Positions 45,430 to 54,599 of a stretch of 64,000 nucleotides of DNA are shown piece after piece (position 1 is the first letter of the stretch; each line of letters starts with the position of its first letter). The DNA is from Falciphora oryzae. Its lineage: Eukaryota; Ascomycota; Sordariomycetes; Magnaporthales; Magnaporthaceae. The notes under the pieces were generated by a model that had not been told where the DNA came from, made no database searches, and saw nothing but the letters and a program-made list of their open reading frames with translations. The position numbers were made by a program, and so were the translations under genes. The stretch covers positions 402,228 through 466,227 of the forward strand of contig JNVV01000033.1 of NCBI GenBank assembly GCA_000733355.1, given 5' to 3'.

Positions 45430-46230
45430 GACCGTATCGCACACTACCACAGCACGCTCGAACTGCCCATCAACCAGGTCTGGGACTGCATCATCGTCGG
45501 CTCAGGTATTTCGGGTGCCGTAACGGCCTTCAAGCTGCTGTCGCGCGACCCGTTCCTGCGCGTCCTCATGCTCGAGGCCCGCATCGCCGCCTCGGGCGCC
45601 TCGGGCCGCAACGGCGGCCAGTGCAGGGCCGGCCGGCAGTCGCACTTTCGCACCTACGTCTGTGCTTTTGGCGTCGAGGAGGCCTTCAAATCTAAGCACT
45701 TCGAAAAGAAGACGGTGCGCGATATCGCGGCTTTCGTGCGGGAGCATACTGTGCGGAACAACTTCCAGGACGCCGAGGCCATGGACGTCTCCACGACCGA
45801 TGCGGTTGGCGGGACGCGCTCGACCAACTACGCTTCCGCGACGAGGTGCGCGCGCGTATGCCGGGGGACGAGGGCCCGATGACGCCCAAGGCGGCCTGGC
45901 ATGGCGAGGACGCGCCGCCGCCTGGGCATGCCGGACATCGTCGGCGCAATCACATATCCGGCACACGCGCAGAACCCGTACCTGCTGGTCTGCCAGACGC
46001 TGAGCTGGAGCTGGATAAAGGTCCCAATCTGCAGACCAACATGCCGGCACTCTCAATCCGAAAGATTGCCGACGGCAAGGAGGACGCAAAGGACGGCGCA
46101 AGGCGGGCCGTTGAGACCGTCCGCGCCCCGTGGCGGCCGCAGCGTCATGCTCGCTATCAACGGCTACACCGCGAGCTCCTGGGCACGGGCTTCCTTACCC
46201 CGACCCATAGCCGGGTAATCCTTCTGAGCA
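45430..46230 (+). pseudogene. FAD-dependent oxidoreductase (DAO family) fragment, copy 2
   Basis: Reads HYHSTLELPINQVWDCIIVG, SGISGAVTAFKLLSRDP, RVLMLEARIAASGASGRNGG, QCRAG. Later, in other frames, it reads LQTNMPALSI and VMLAINGYTAS. The Rossmann GxGxxG, the acidic end of beta-2 (LEAR) and ASGASGRNGG are the FAD-binding hallmarks of DAO-type oxidoreductases. At least three frame changes after 45800 inactivate it. It differs from the 37.3-kb relic in N-terminal sequence, so it is a separate family member. Confidence 0.72.
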
Positions 46231-46340
46231 GGACGGCAAGTCGCTACTGCTGACGTCCGCAACTACCGCGAGCACTTTTAGATATTCGCAAGAATCGCGG
46301 AAGGGTGTCCTAATAGAAGCATTGGACTTGACTCTATTCA

Positions 46341-46646
46341 TTACGAACCTCCCCATCCACCCTTCCCCTTCCTGTTTGCTACCTTCTTCGGTAGCTCGTT
46401 CCAATTTCTACTTACATCCACCAAGTCGAAGCCGTCTATATCTTCAAGTTCAATCCTTTCTTTGATCATAGACGTGAGATCGCAGGAATGCCTTTGACAA
46501 TGTCTACCAGTCCCGCACCAGGAAAGGGACTGGATCTCCTTCGCGGCCTTCATCGTCGCCGCAAAGGAAAGTCCTGTTAATTCAGATCCTGGCTGCAGCT
46601 CGAGTCCTTTTCCATGCATTCCGTTTACGAGCGCACCAAGCAACAT
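46341..46646 (-). pseudogene. Unassigned C-terminal fragment (possibly BTB-type)
   Basis: The 101-residue minus frame includes GLSFAATMKAAKEIQSLSWC, RHSCDLTSMIKERIE and EDIDGFDLVDVSRNW. The Cys/His spacing and the L-x-D-I/V-x-G-L-D-L ending resemble tails of fungal BTB-domain proteins, but the BTB domain itself is not present. Weak call. Confidence 0.3.
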
Positions 46647-46757
46647 TGATGAACATGCAAATGAGCATCCGGCCCGGCCATGACAGAGGTCCGAGCGAAG
46701 TTCGTTGAGCGGAGTAAGAATATCACCAATTGCTCTTCCCTTATACCTATCACTCCA

Positions 46758-47145
46758 ACTGGACCAACAGTAGGCTCGTTAGTCCCCCGCACCTCCGGCC
46801 GGGCCCAGGAGAGGTCCCGAGGACCCCCCCCCCCCCGCCCAAAACCCGGCCTTACCCCTTTTCCGGCACACTCATCGGCCGAACGCATCACTACCACCAG
46901 CAGCGCTCACAACGCCCTGGTGTATATATACGCCCTTCCGCCGATCGCCCGCTCACCAACAAGGAGCGCCGGAATGCGGCCCGACCTCCGTGTGCCTTCG
47001 GGTTTAATTTGTTAGCCGCCTTGATAGCAACATGTAGCCTAGTGTTAAGCTTAGGTAGCGCTAGACGTCGTATGCCCCTTGGGAGGCAGGGACTAGTAGA
47101 TCCCGACTGTACCGACGTTAAATATACTCTCTCTCTCTCACGAGC
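46758..47145 (+). mobile_element. SINE-like retroposon copy B (longest complete copy in the window)
   Basis: Begins near GGACCAACAGTAGGCTCG and ends GACGTTAAATATACTCTCTCTCTCTC. It shares GCTCACCAACAAGGAGCGCC, AAGCTTAGGTAGCGCTAG and GGGAGGCAGGGACTRGTAGA with the copy at 59592. No protein is encoded. A 3' (CT)n tail plus variable 5' truncation among copies indicates retroposition by target-primed reverse transcription, so a SINE or the 3' part of a LINE. Confidence 0.7.
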
Positions 47146-47276
47146 AAACCTGCGCGCCTTTCCGTGTGTACGGTCATCTTCATTGTTATAACCGCACGAG
47201 GGTGCAAGACAGCGTTGTTTCTATTCCGCACTTCCATACCTAACCTTCCATTTGCTGCAGCCAACACATCATACAA

Positions 47277-47455
47277 TGTCGTCCTTCCGGGAAATGCCCG
47301 ATCAAGCACCTAGGAAGCTTCAACTCCTATTCGAAGCAGAGACACGGAAGCGAGACGCGCCAACTTCAGCAGAAGCAAAGCGAGCTTGAACGAGAGCTTG
47401 AAAAGACCAAACGAGACCGTGAAGATGCGAGAAAGGAAGTGGAGCAAACATTTAA
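47277..47455 (+). pseudogene. Coiled-coil protein N-terminal fragment
   Basis: An ATG at 47277 opens MSSFREMPDQAPRKLQLLFE. A second frame continues SELERELEKTKRDREDARKE. It is highly charged and helical. It resembles the start of an uncharacterised fungal protein family, broken by a frameshift and cut off at about 47456 where PIF1-like sequence on the other strand begins. Confidence 0.4.
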
Positions 47456-47976
47456 GCGCAAAATCGGTCCTGCACTCCTTGTCGAATACGCGTTAGCAAC
47501 CCGCGTAATCGTGGATCTTGCGCGGCACGGACTTGCTCCTTTAGCATCACCACCGTGGTAAACCTCCTCCACAGGGCGTGAGCCACGTCGTGTTGTCGCC
47601 GCGGAATGCTTGAGCTGGGGAGGAGAATTGATCTCTCCTGCACGGGACGGAACTGATGGAAGTCCCCGCAAAAGACGACCACCGGGATGCCGCCGAAGTC
47701 CCGGCTGGGCTCCCAGAGCCTGCAGAGCTGTTCGTTGACGGCGTAGAGCGTCCGCACGCCCAGCATGCTGACTTCGTCTATGATCAGCACGTGTTTCTCC
47801 TGCCAGTCCATCTTAGTCTGGCCGTCAATACGGAGAGCTGCCGAGCCAAATAGTGTGAAGCCGCCTGGTTCTCCGGCGCGGCCAGCTCTCGTGGACGTAT
47901 CTTTGGAGAACTTGCAGGCGGAATGGATGGTGATTCCGTCGATGTTCGCGGCGGCTGTGCCGGACGTCGCCGTCAC
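47456..47976 (-). pseudogene. PIF1-like helicase fragment
   Basis: The 174-residue minus frame reads TATSGTAAANIDGITIHSA, then KHVLIIDEVSMLGVRTL (Walker B, motif II), PVVVFCGDFHQFRPV (motif III) and LKEQVRAAQDPRLRGLLTRI. This is the PIF1 helicase core as found in fungal PIF1-like genes and in Helitron RepHel proteins. Motif I lies outside the open frame and the C-terminal motifs are missing. Its sharp junction with unrelated sequence at about 47456 suggests a Helitron-derived or recombined fragment. Confidence 0.7.
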
Positions 47977-48017
47977 CAGACAAGATCTGGAACTAAGTTA
48001 AGGATGGTTATGACAAG

Positions 48018-48400
48018 ATGCTACAAAACCTTGAGGCGCACTTCAAGGCTCGTCTCGAGGCGAGGGGCATCGCTGCCGACGTTGCGGGACGGGTCAAAAC
48101 AGCCGGCTCCATCGCGACCACCCTCGTACGCCGCGAAGGGGACAAGCCTTTTAAGAGCTTGGGCGACGTTTTTCACGAAATGCATGATTTGGTCGGGCTG
48201 CGCATCCTGCCGTGGACCCAGCAAGATCACGATAAAGCAGAAGCTTTCATCCAGGACGAGTTTTCTTACGCTGAAGCCGACTGCGCACATCTCACCAGAC
48301 CGTCAGGTCGGCGACTTCTGGCGTGTACGATTCGGCGCCTACGAATCCTGCAACCACCTCATCAGCAGCAGGGGCGGCGAGATGGCCGTGGTTCTTTGGT
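48018..48400 (+). pseudogene. RelA/SpoT-domain protein fragment
   Basis: Reads LQNLEAHFKARLEARGIAAD, VAGRVKTAGSIATTLVRREGD, KPFKSLGDVFHEMHDLVGLRI and, after a frameshift near 48260, SPDRQVGDFWRVRFGAYESC. This is the conserved core of the RelA_SpoT nucleotidyltransferase-like domain (PF04607) found in many fungal proteins of unknown role, with xxMHDLVGLRIL at the centre. The fragment ends in the tail of an opposite-strand zinc-finger ORF. Confidence 0.68.
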
Positions 48401-48917
48401 CGCTGGCAAGGCGTTGACGGGGTTGGTCGAGTGCGTGGTTGCTCTCGTCAACCTGTTCCTGCGTGCAGTTTTGCACACGGAAGCCAAACTTATCAATGGC
48501 ATTTTGGTGTGTCCCGGGTACGCGATGGGTTTTGCTGAAATGTTTGCCGGCTCTTTGGGCAGGCTCTTTGCTGTTAAAAATGGTGCCGTGGTCGTTGCAC
48601 AGTAAGATGTAAAAGTGACGAGAAGCCGCTGGCCAAAAAACGGTGTGGTGTTTCCCACGGACGTCCTCAAAGCCGACCGTTATCTCGGTTCTGTCGCTCG
48701 CCGCCTCCCCGATTTTGGGCGCTCTCACACCGCCGGAGCTGGCTGTCTGCGCGTCTTTTCGACGCCTTTTGTCGGGACGCTCGAGATCGCTTTTCGCTTC
48801 TGCTGCAAGCCTGCGTTTTCGAAGCGCTTTTGGCGTGACTAATGCTGCACTTGTTGGTTCGTTATGGTTGTGCGCCGACCTGTAGCCGTTGTCTGCGGGC
48901 CCGTCGTTGTCTTCCAA
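48339..48917 (-). CDS. Hypothetical zinc-finger-like protein, probably truncated
   Basis: 192-codon open frame. The N-terminus is hydrophilic with a basic KRRLAAEAKSDLERPDKRRRK stretch. The core reads FYILLCNDHGTIFNSKEPAQ, HFSKTHRVPG and FGFRVQNC, like a fungal C2H2-like unit (CxEHGxxF ... AAKHLxSxxH ... LGxxVxxC). From about 48420 downstream the frame overlaps the RelA/SpoT fragment on the other strand, so the true C-terminus is lost and the last ~25 residues are foreign. Expression is uncertain. Confidence 0.4.
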   Translation of the reverse strand: MEDNDGPADNGYRSAHNHNEPTSAALVTPKALRKRRLAAEAKSDLERPDKRRRKDAQTASSGGVRAPKIGEAASDRTEITVGFEDVRGKHHTVFWPAASRHFYILLCNDHGTIFNSKEPAQRAGKHFSKTHRVPGTHQNAIDKFGFRVQNCTQEQVDESNHALDQPRQRLASDQRTTAISPPLLLMRWLQDS

Positions 48918-48954
48918 TCCGTCGTCGTCCGGTTCCGCGGCGGCGGCGGTAGCA

Positions 48955-49287
48955 GCCCCAGTGCTGATGACGATAACGACCCCCTGGTTAAGGCGCTGGG
49001 CTGGTGTTGGGACAAGGGTGGACTCGAGAATTTCGGGGCGTACCGGATCAGGTACGGCAGCCAGCTGTTCTGCCGGCGCTGCGGCGTCTACATCGCCCCC
49101 AAGCTCGACGTCGAGACGGAGGAGGAGTTTGCGCGCCTGCCCGAGGGCTTCGAAAGTTCCTCGAGGACAAGCGCGATTGGCAGCCCATCAACCTGCGCCT
49201 CCTTGACGGGGCCGACGTGAACGAGCTGAACGTGACGCACGCCGACGGCTGTAACACCATCAAGCCCGAGTATACCACCAACCCTTG
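48955..49287 (+). pseudogene. CENP-V/GFA-domain protein C-terminal fragment
   Basis: Frame one reads LENFGAYRIRYGSQLFCRRC, GVYIAPKLDVETEEEFARLP. Frame two continues DWQPINLRLLDGADVNELNV, HADGCNTIKPEY to a stop at 49287. It matches the distal half of glutathione-dependent formaldehyde-activating (GFA, PF04828) proteins (LxxYRFGSxxxAHxFCxxCGVxI, NxRxLDGVDLxxLxV). The first zinc-binding Cys pair is not found and there is a frameshift. Confidence 0.6.
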
Positions 49288-49289
49288 AG

Positions 49290-49628
49290 CCACAGGACTA
49301 GGAAAGGAAGTATAGGCTCAACTGCCACATTCCCAACTGTGAAAGACAAGAAGAAGAGTCTCCGAGAGCCTTAGAACTTCTGCATCGGGGAGCTTCCTTC
49401 AATAGAGACGTTATTATGAATAAGGGCAGGTTTGGTGGTAAATGGTTTTTTGGTTTTTTGTTTTTTGCTAGTTTTTTGGTGCTTGGAAACCCCTTTACCA
49501 ACAAGTGCATTTAAAAGCTTAAAACGTTTGGTTAAAAAAGAACTAATTAACAGTTAAAATTTTGTTTTTATCAAGTCTTGCAAAAATTACATCAGATTTA
49601 AATTTGGAAAAAACCGTCGGTTTATAGC
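49290..49628. other. AT-rich left flank of Copia-B
   Basis: T-rich low-complexity sequence (TGGTTTTTTGG-like runs) without a gene. It ends in TTTTG (49629-49633), the left target-site duplicate. Confidence 0.6.
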
Positions 49629-49633
49629 TTTTG

Positions 49634-49867
49634 TGTTGGTAGGAGTGTTACTCCTGTAGGCTCGGAGATCTCCCAAAGGAAAGAACAAAGATTTATAGAT
49701 CTGGAAAGGTGTCTGTACTCATGCATAAAAGGGAAGGAATCTAGTTACAGGAAAGGGATCGCAAGATCCCCTTTTATAGGCTCGTGGGAGCGCACGGCCC
49801 GTAGGTCTGCTGCTCCACGAGGCGTGGGCCCTTCCTGGATGCACGCGCTAGATCACGTGGATCAACA
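49634..49867 (-). repeat. Copia-B 3' LTR
   Basis: 234 bases matching 57023-57256 with scattered transitions. It contains GGAAAGGTGTCTGTACTCAT and GGGAGCGCACGGCCCGTAGG. Confidence 0.95.
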
Positions 49868-50362
49868 CTGGCAGTTCTTTCTTTAAGCGCGTGCATCGGC
49901 CATTTATTCGTTTTCCAAATCCGGGGATCTCACCATATTAATAACAAAGGAATCCGGATCCGTCAATCTGCTTCGAGAACAAAGGAAAATAAGGAAAGGA
50001 GGGATTGTGCTGGAGGTAGGTAAAGATTGTGGATAGAAACAATAGTAGATGGGGCAAAGTCTGGTTGGGTGCTCGTGGGATCAGGTGTTTGCGGCTTAAG
50101 TGCTCCCAATAGTGGTGGACGAGCTCAATAAAGATCTATTAAGCCGTGTGCGTGCTGATCTGCAAAATAGGAAGGAACGGATCGCGAGTATGACTTACAG
50201 GGCCTGGCCTGGGATATCTAAAAAAAAAAAAAAGCCGTAGGTTTCTTGATCGTTGTGATCTGGGACTTAGCTCTTTACAACCACCTTTTTTTAACTGCTC
50301 ATGCCTGCTTGCCTGCCTGCCGATCTCTGCTTTGCCTTTCTGCTGCTCGTTCGATCGTTACG

Positions 50363-51108
50363 ATGGTTAACACTCGCTCCACTGGAGCTGGCAACGACAA
50401 GCCCGTCGCCAAAGGTTAGGTTGGCGGCAAGACGGTCCCAGACCGTGTCGTTAAGAAAAGCCGTGCTAAAAAGGGGGAAGGCAAAACGCCTGCTCGCCCG
50501 CGCTTTGCACAAGGCAAATAGAGATCGTTCCTATGCCTGAATTGCCTTAACTTTCTTTTAGCCGGCAAATTAAAGGGGGCCAAATGCTTTAATACCGAGC
50601 CGGCCGGTAACCGTTGCTGGGCCTGTGCGTTTGGTTATTCGTGCCAGCTAGTGTAGGTGATCTTTTAGGCAATGGTTTGTTGATTTTGTAAGCTGACGAT
50701 TAATAGTCCTGAAATTGCAATCGCTTCGGCCAAGAAATTTATAGCTTAGTATTTTTTTAAGCCTAATTATGTCGATAAGGTACGTCGATCTTTTGTTTGG
50801 CTGCTCCGGTACTTTGCTAACCCTTATTTTGCTGTTTTTAGGAGCTCGCGAAGTGGCGCACCACCACTAAATACATGATCCTTATTAGCAAGGAGGAGCA
50901 GGCCGGTGAGGTTAATGCTGATCTTTTTGGAATGAGCGGTGCTGAGCGGAAGGCGGCGGGCCGTGCTGCCGCTTAGCGTATATTTGATGCGGCGTTCCTG
51001 GGAGCAGGTGACAGCCTGTCTGGTGCTTCCAACGAAGTGGACGATAAGGATAAAAAGGTCGTCGAAAAGGGAGAGGAAAATGAGGATTTTAACGATGTTA
51101 ACGTTTAA
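50363..51108 (+). pseudogene. Antisense accessory gene of Copia-B: same Cys signature, RIP-damaged
   Basis: From ATG 50363 (MVNTRSTGAGNDKPVAKG) one frame runs through two TAG stops (50417, 50519) to a C-x2-C-x13-C-x9-CWAC-x5-C module at about 50534-50630. That is the pattern of the Copia-A antisense protein. A clear intron (GTACGT at 50780, TTTTTAG ending 50841) leads to ELAKWRTTTKYMILISKEEQ, GAERKAAGRAAA and an acidic/basic tail ending at 51108. Stops fit CAG or TGG turned to TAG. Order (basic N-terminus, Cys module, charged tail), splicing, strand and position all parallel the 21377-22572 gene. Confidence 0.65.
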
Positions 51109-51399
51109 GCCGGCAATGTGTTTGTTGATGGTGGAGGTTTTTTTTAAAGCTTAGGAGTATCGCTTATGTAATCGTTTTCGGATTGTTTTGGCGTTTGGGT
51201 GCTTTTATCTTTTCGGATCTCATAGTTGGCTATTTTGCGCCTTAATAAATCAACTTTCCTGCTTTCCTTCGCTTTCTTTTTATTGTTTCTTCCGTTCCAC
51301 TTAACCCTCGATCCGCACCGTTGTTTTATTGCATGTAACCAAATCTTTTAAAGCTTTGTTTGGCTGATTTTTGGTTATCGCGTTTGCCGGGTTGTTTGA

Positions 51400-52540
51400 T
51401 CCCGCGATTTAGCGGATTTCGTCGATCTCGCGCTTTTCGTAGGATTCCCTAAGTGCTATAATATCGATTATAAGCCTTTTTTCCGCTGTTATGCCCAATT
51501 GTACAAGGCATTAATATAGCGAAAAGCTATCGGTGCAAATTGTCAGTTTCGGGGCTTTTTGGTTCAGCTTTTCGAAAATCGTTGCGAGCGCTAAATTGAT
51601 GACATAGGCTGCATCGAATCCGCTGACCATCCCGTAAATTTTACTCGCAAGGACGCTTTTCGTAACCCTTTTGCATTTAACTGACGTCCAATGCAAAATG
51701 TTCCCGATTAGCTGAAAGCTGGTTTTTTAATCGTCGGATCTTTCGTTGTTTAACACAATTACAAACCCGATCTATGAACTCAGGTCTGGATTGTTCGCGA
51801 ATAATCCGTTTACGAAAACGTAAAGGTTGGTCCTTTGCAAATCCAAAGGAACGTACTTTAGTCCTTTTTAAGCGTTGTCGATCTGCTATTTGATCCTTTT
51901 GTTTAGCTTAACCACGTCCTTTTATCCCGGGTTTTTGGCTTGCGCCGCTACGGAATAGTCGAATGCGGCTTCCGGTTGGCATACGGAACTAATATATGCG
52001 CTTCGAGCTTTTTGAACGATATACTCGTAGTTCAGGCTTTTTAAATCGGTCTTTATCAGCTCGAGCCTTTTGCCCTGATTCTTTTGTCAAACTTCGAGCA
52101 CATAATCTCCTATCAGGATCTTGCACCCGTTAAAGTCGGCTTCGTCTCCCGGCTTAAGGATTGATTTCGGTTTTGCACGAAAGCCTGCTTCCTAAAGCGC
52201 TGATTCTTCCTTTTCCAGGAAGTCCGGGTCTTTAAGGTTAAGGGTATCGTTTGTTTGCATGCCCACGATCCCAACGCTTTATTTGCTTTTTGAAATAAGC
52301 AAACAAAAATCGTAGCTTAACGTCCGGTAATTTAAGCGCTCCTTATAGTGCTTTTGGTAAGTAACAAACCAATGCAGGCCTAATTCCGCGATCCCGTAAA
52401 AGGGCTTAATCACTTTAAGCAACGTACCCGGTTTGAACCATATTAACAATTCCTTAGGTAAGCGCAAAAAAACGTCTTTTTGCAGCTTTGATTCCGACTA
52501 AATATATGTTTGGCTAATATTTCGGATTATTAAATTAAAC
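51400..52540 (-). pseudogene. Copia-B reverse transcriptase and RNase H
   Basis: The minus strand has RT pieces (LPKELLIWFKPGTLLKVIKP, FYGIAELGLHWFVTYQKHY at 52467-52279) and an RNase H piece (KRVTKSVLASKIYGMVSGFD, then LTICTDSFSLY at 51696-51511). These match fungal Copia proteins with many intervening stops. Confidence 0.75.
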
Positions 52541-53136
52541 TTTATAGGCATAAGTAATAGTGTAATCGCTAAAATTAATCGTTAGCTGCATTTTATAATC
52601 GTAGGAAATTGCGTAAGGATGTTATATTTCTCCTCGTCGTTGTATTTTATAGCTACAAATCTCGATTTTTTAAAAGGCTTCGAGGTTTGCCCTTTAACCT
52701 TGTTTACGATCCGCGATCCGAAGATCGTGGCTCCGTTAGGGATTTTTCCAATAATCGGTTTAATTACTTTAGCGCCGATAAATGCGTCCAGTTCCTTTTA
52801 GGTGGACTGCTTAAATGGTGGACCGGGAGCTGTAATCTTGCCTTCCTGTTTGAGTTGGATCGCCAGTTAGTAGGATTAGTGCTTTTTAGCGCTCAAAAAC
52901 GTCGTATTCACTCGTTAAGGGCTTCGTTTTACTGCAACTGCTTATTATGCGGTGTTATAAAGGCGGCGTCGTTCGTTAAGGACTTCGGGTAATACCGTAA
53001 TTTCGGGCAGGGTGGTTGTTTAATCTTAGGGATCTTTGTTTGGCTGTTTGGCGACCTTTTTTTTTGGGGGTCTTTTTCGGCGTTTTAGCTGTTTAAGCTT
53101 AGGGTATTCGAAAGGTGCTGGCTGCTTTTCGGATCT

Positions 53137-54560
53137 TTATACGGTAGGTTCTTTTGCTTTATGGTAGGGTTTAACTACCGTGCTTTTAAAGGTTACGTTG
53201 CCGTTAACCATTTCCACCGTAACTAACGTGTTTGTTATGGACAGGACTTTATAGGGGCCTTGCCACCCGTCCTTTTTTCGGAACACTAAAACCTCGCTTT
53301 TTAAAGCTAAGGAGCTTGGAAGCACTCGTTCCGTATTCGGCCTATTGCGTGTAGCCAATGCTTCCTGCACCCGTCGCTTATCGTGCATAGTCCGGATCTT
53401 TACCATAGCCTTCCGGATTGCAGCGGCTTTTTGTATCTGGGTTTATAAAGGTAGCGAGTCGTTATTTATCTGGGGCATTGCTTTAAAAACGAGCAGTGTA
53501 GGGACAAGTCCGTCGGGGCCGGCCGTATCGTTTACGGCTTTCACTGCTCTTTAAAGCACTGATTCGAGGTGCATATTTGGGCATTCGTATCGGATAATAT
53601 CAAAAGCCCGGCGTAAAGGGGCGTAATATTTCTTAACCTTACCGATTAACCAATACGCTTCGATTGGGACCTGCTTACAGGTAATTCCAAAAAGCTTTGC
53701 TTCCGTTTGAAATTCGCTCGCGGCGAAGTTGGTACCGGCATCGTAAAAAATCACGTTTGGGGGCCCTAAGTAAACGTCGATCTAGCACCGTTTAAGGGCC
53801 TCCTACGTTTCCTTTGCTGATATATCTTTAAAGAACGCTGCAGTATTAAAAGCTGTGCTCGCATCGATTATATGGAGGACTGGTCTGTAATCGATGTAAA
53901 ACACGTCTGTAATAATTTCGTAATTAAAATCGATATCGTTTTAAAATTTAAATCGAAATCGTTATAGTGCAAGGCTTTTTTTTTAACAAAAATGGCACAT
54001 TCGATTAATTATTACGAAAGCGTCGCGATCAGCCTCGTGCCCTGTACGCTTTAAAACGTTCCAAAGTCTGTTAACAAATGGGTGCCTAAAGCGTTTGTGC
54101 ATACGCCTTAGCTCAGCTTCCGTAAGGAAGATTGCTCCCGCGATTTCTATTTCCGTTATAAAACTAACTGCTGCGGTGACGTGGGTGACGTCGTTAAGGA
54201 AGAACTAAAGGTGGCCGTGCCTTTTTATAATCGGAACGCGCGTACCGTCGTTTTTTATAAGCTCGTTGCGCGTATTGTTGAAATAAACGTGCAATGCATC
54301 TATATTTGCAAAGCATAGCAGGAAAGGGGTTAGGGTTGGAACTACGGAAAACGTAATCTGGCCGATCGGGGTCGGAATAGTGATCTTTCCGATGTTGGAA
54401 ACGATTTCTTCTAATCCAAAAATTACGTGTTTTGTGTGCCCGTTTGTATTGATAACAAGATCGGGCCTGTAGCGTTGGAGTGCGTGGATTTAATCCTTTC
54501 CGGCCGTGGAGGTTTTCGCTGCACCTGTATCCGGAAAGATCCTTTGCCATTGCTAAATGC
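53137..54560 (-). pseudogene. Copia-B protease and integrase
   Basis: On the minus strand, from upstream to downstream, a protease/GAG-pre-integrase block reads SNIGKITIPTPIGQITF, then FANIDALHVYFNN. An LTEAELRRMHKRFRHP zinc-finger start follows, and an integrase core block reads DAGTNFAASEFQ at about 53740. The C-terminal part is GWQGPYKVLSITNTLVTVEM at 53406-53137. Integrase precedes RT, confirming Copia type. Many stops. Confidence 0.75.
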
Positions 54561-54599
54561 TTTGGATTTTGTATTAGACCAATACCTAATCCGCAAAAA

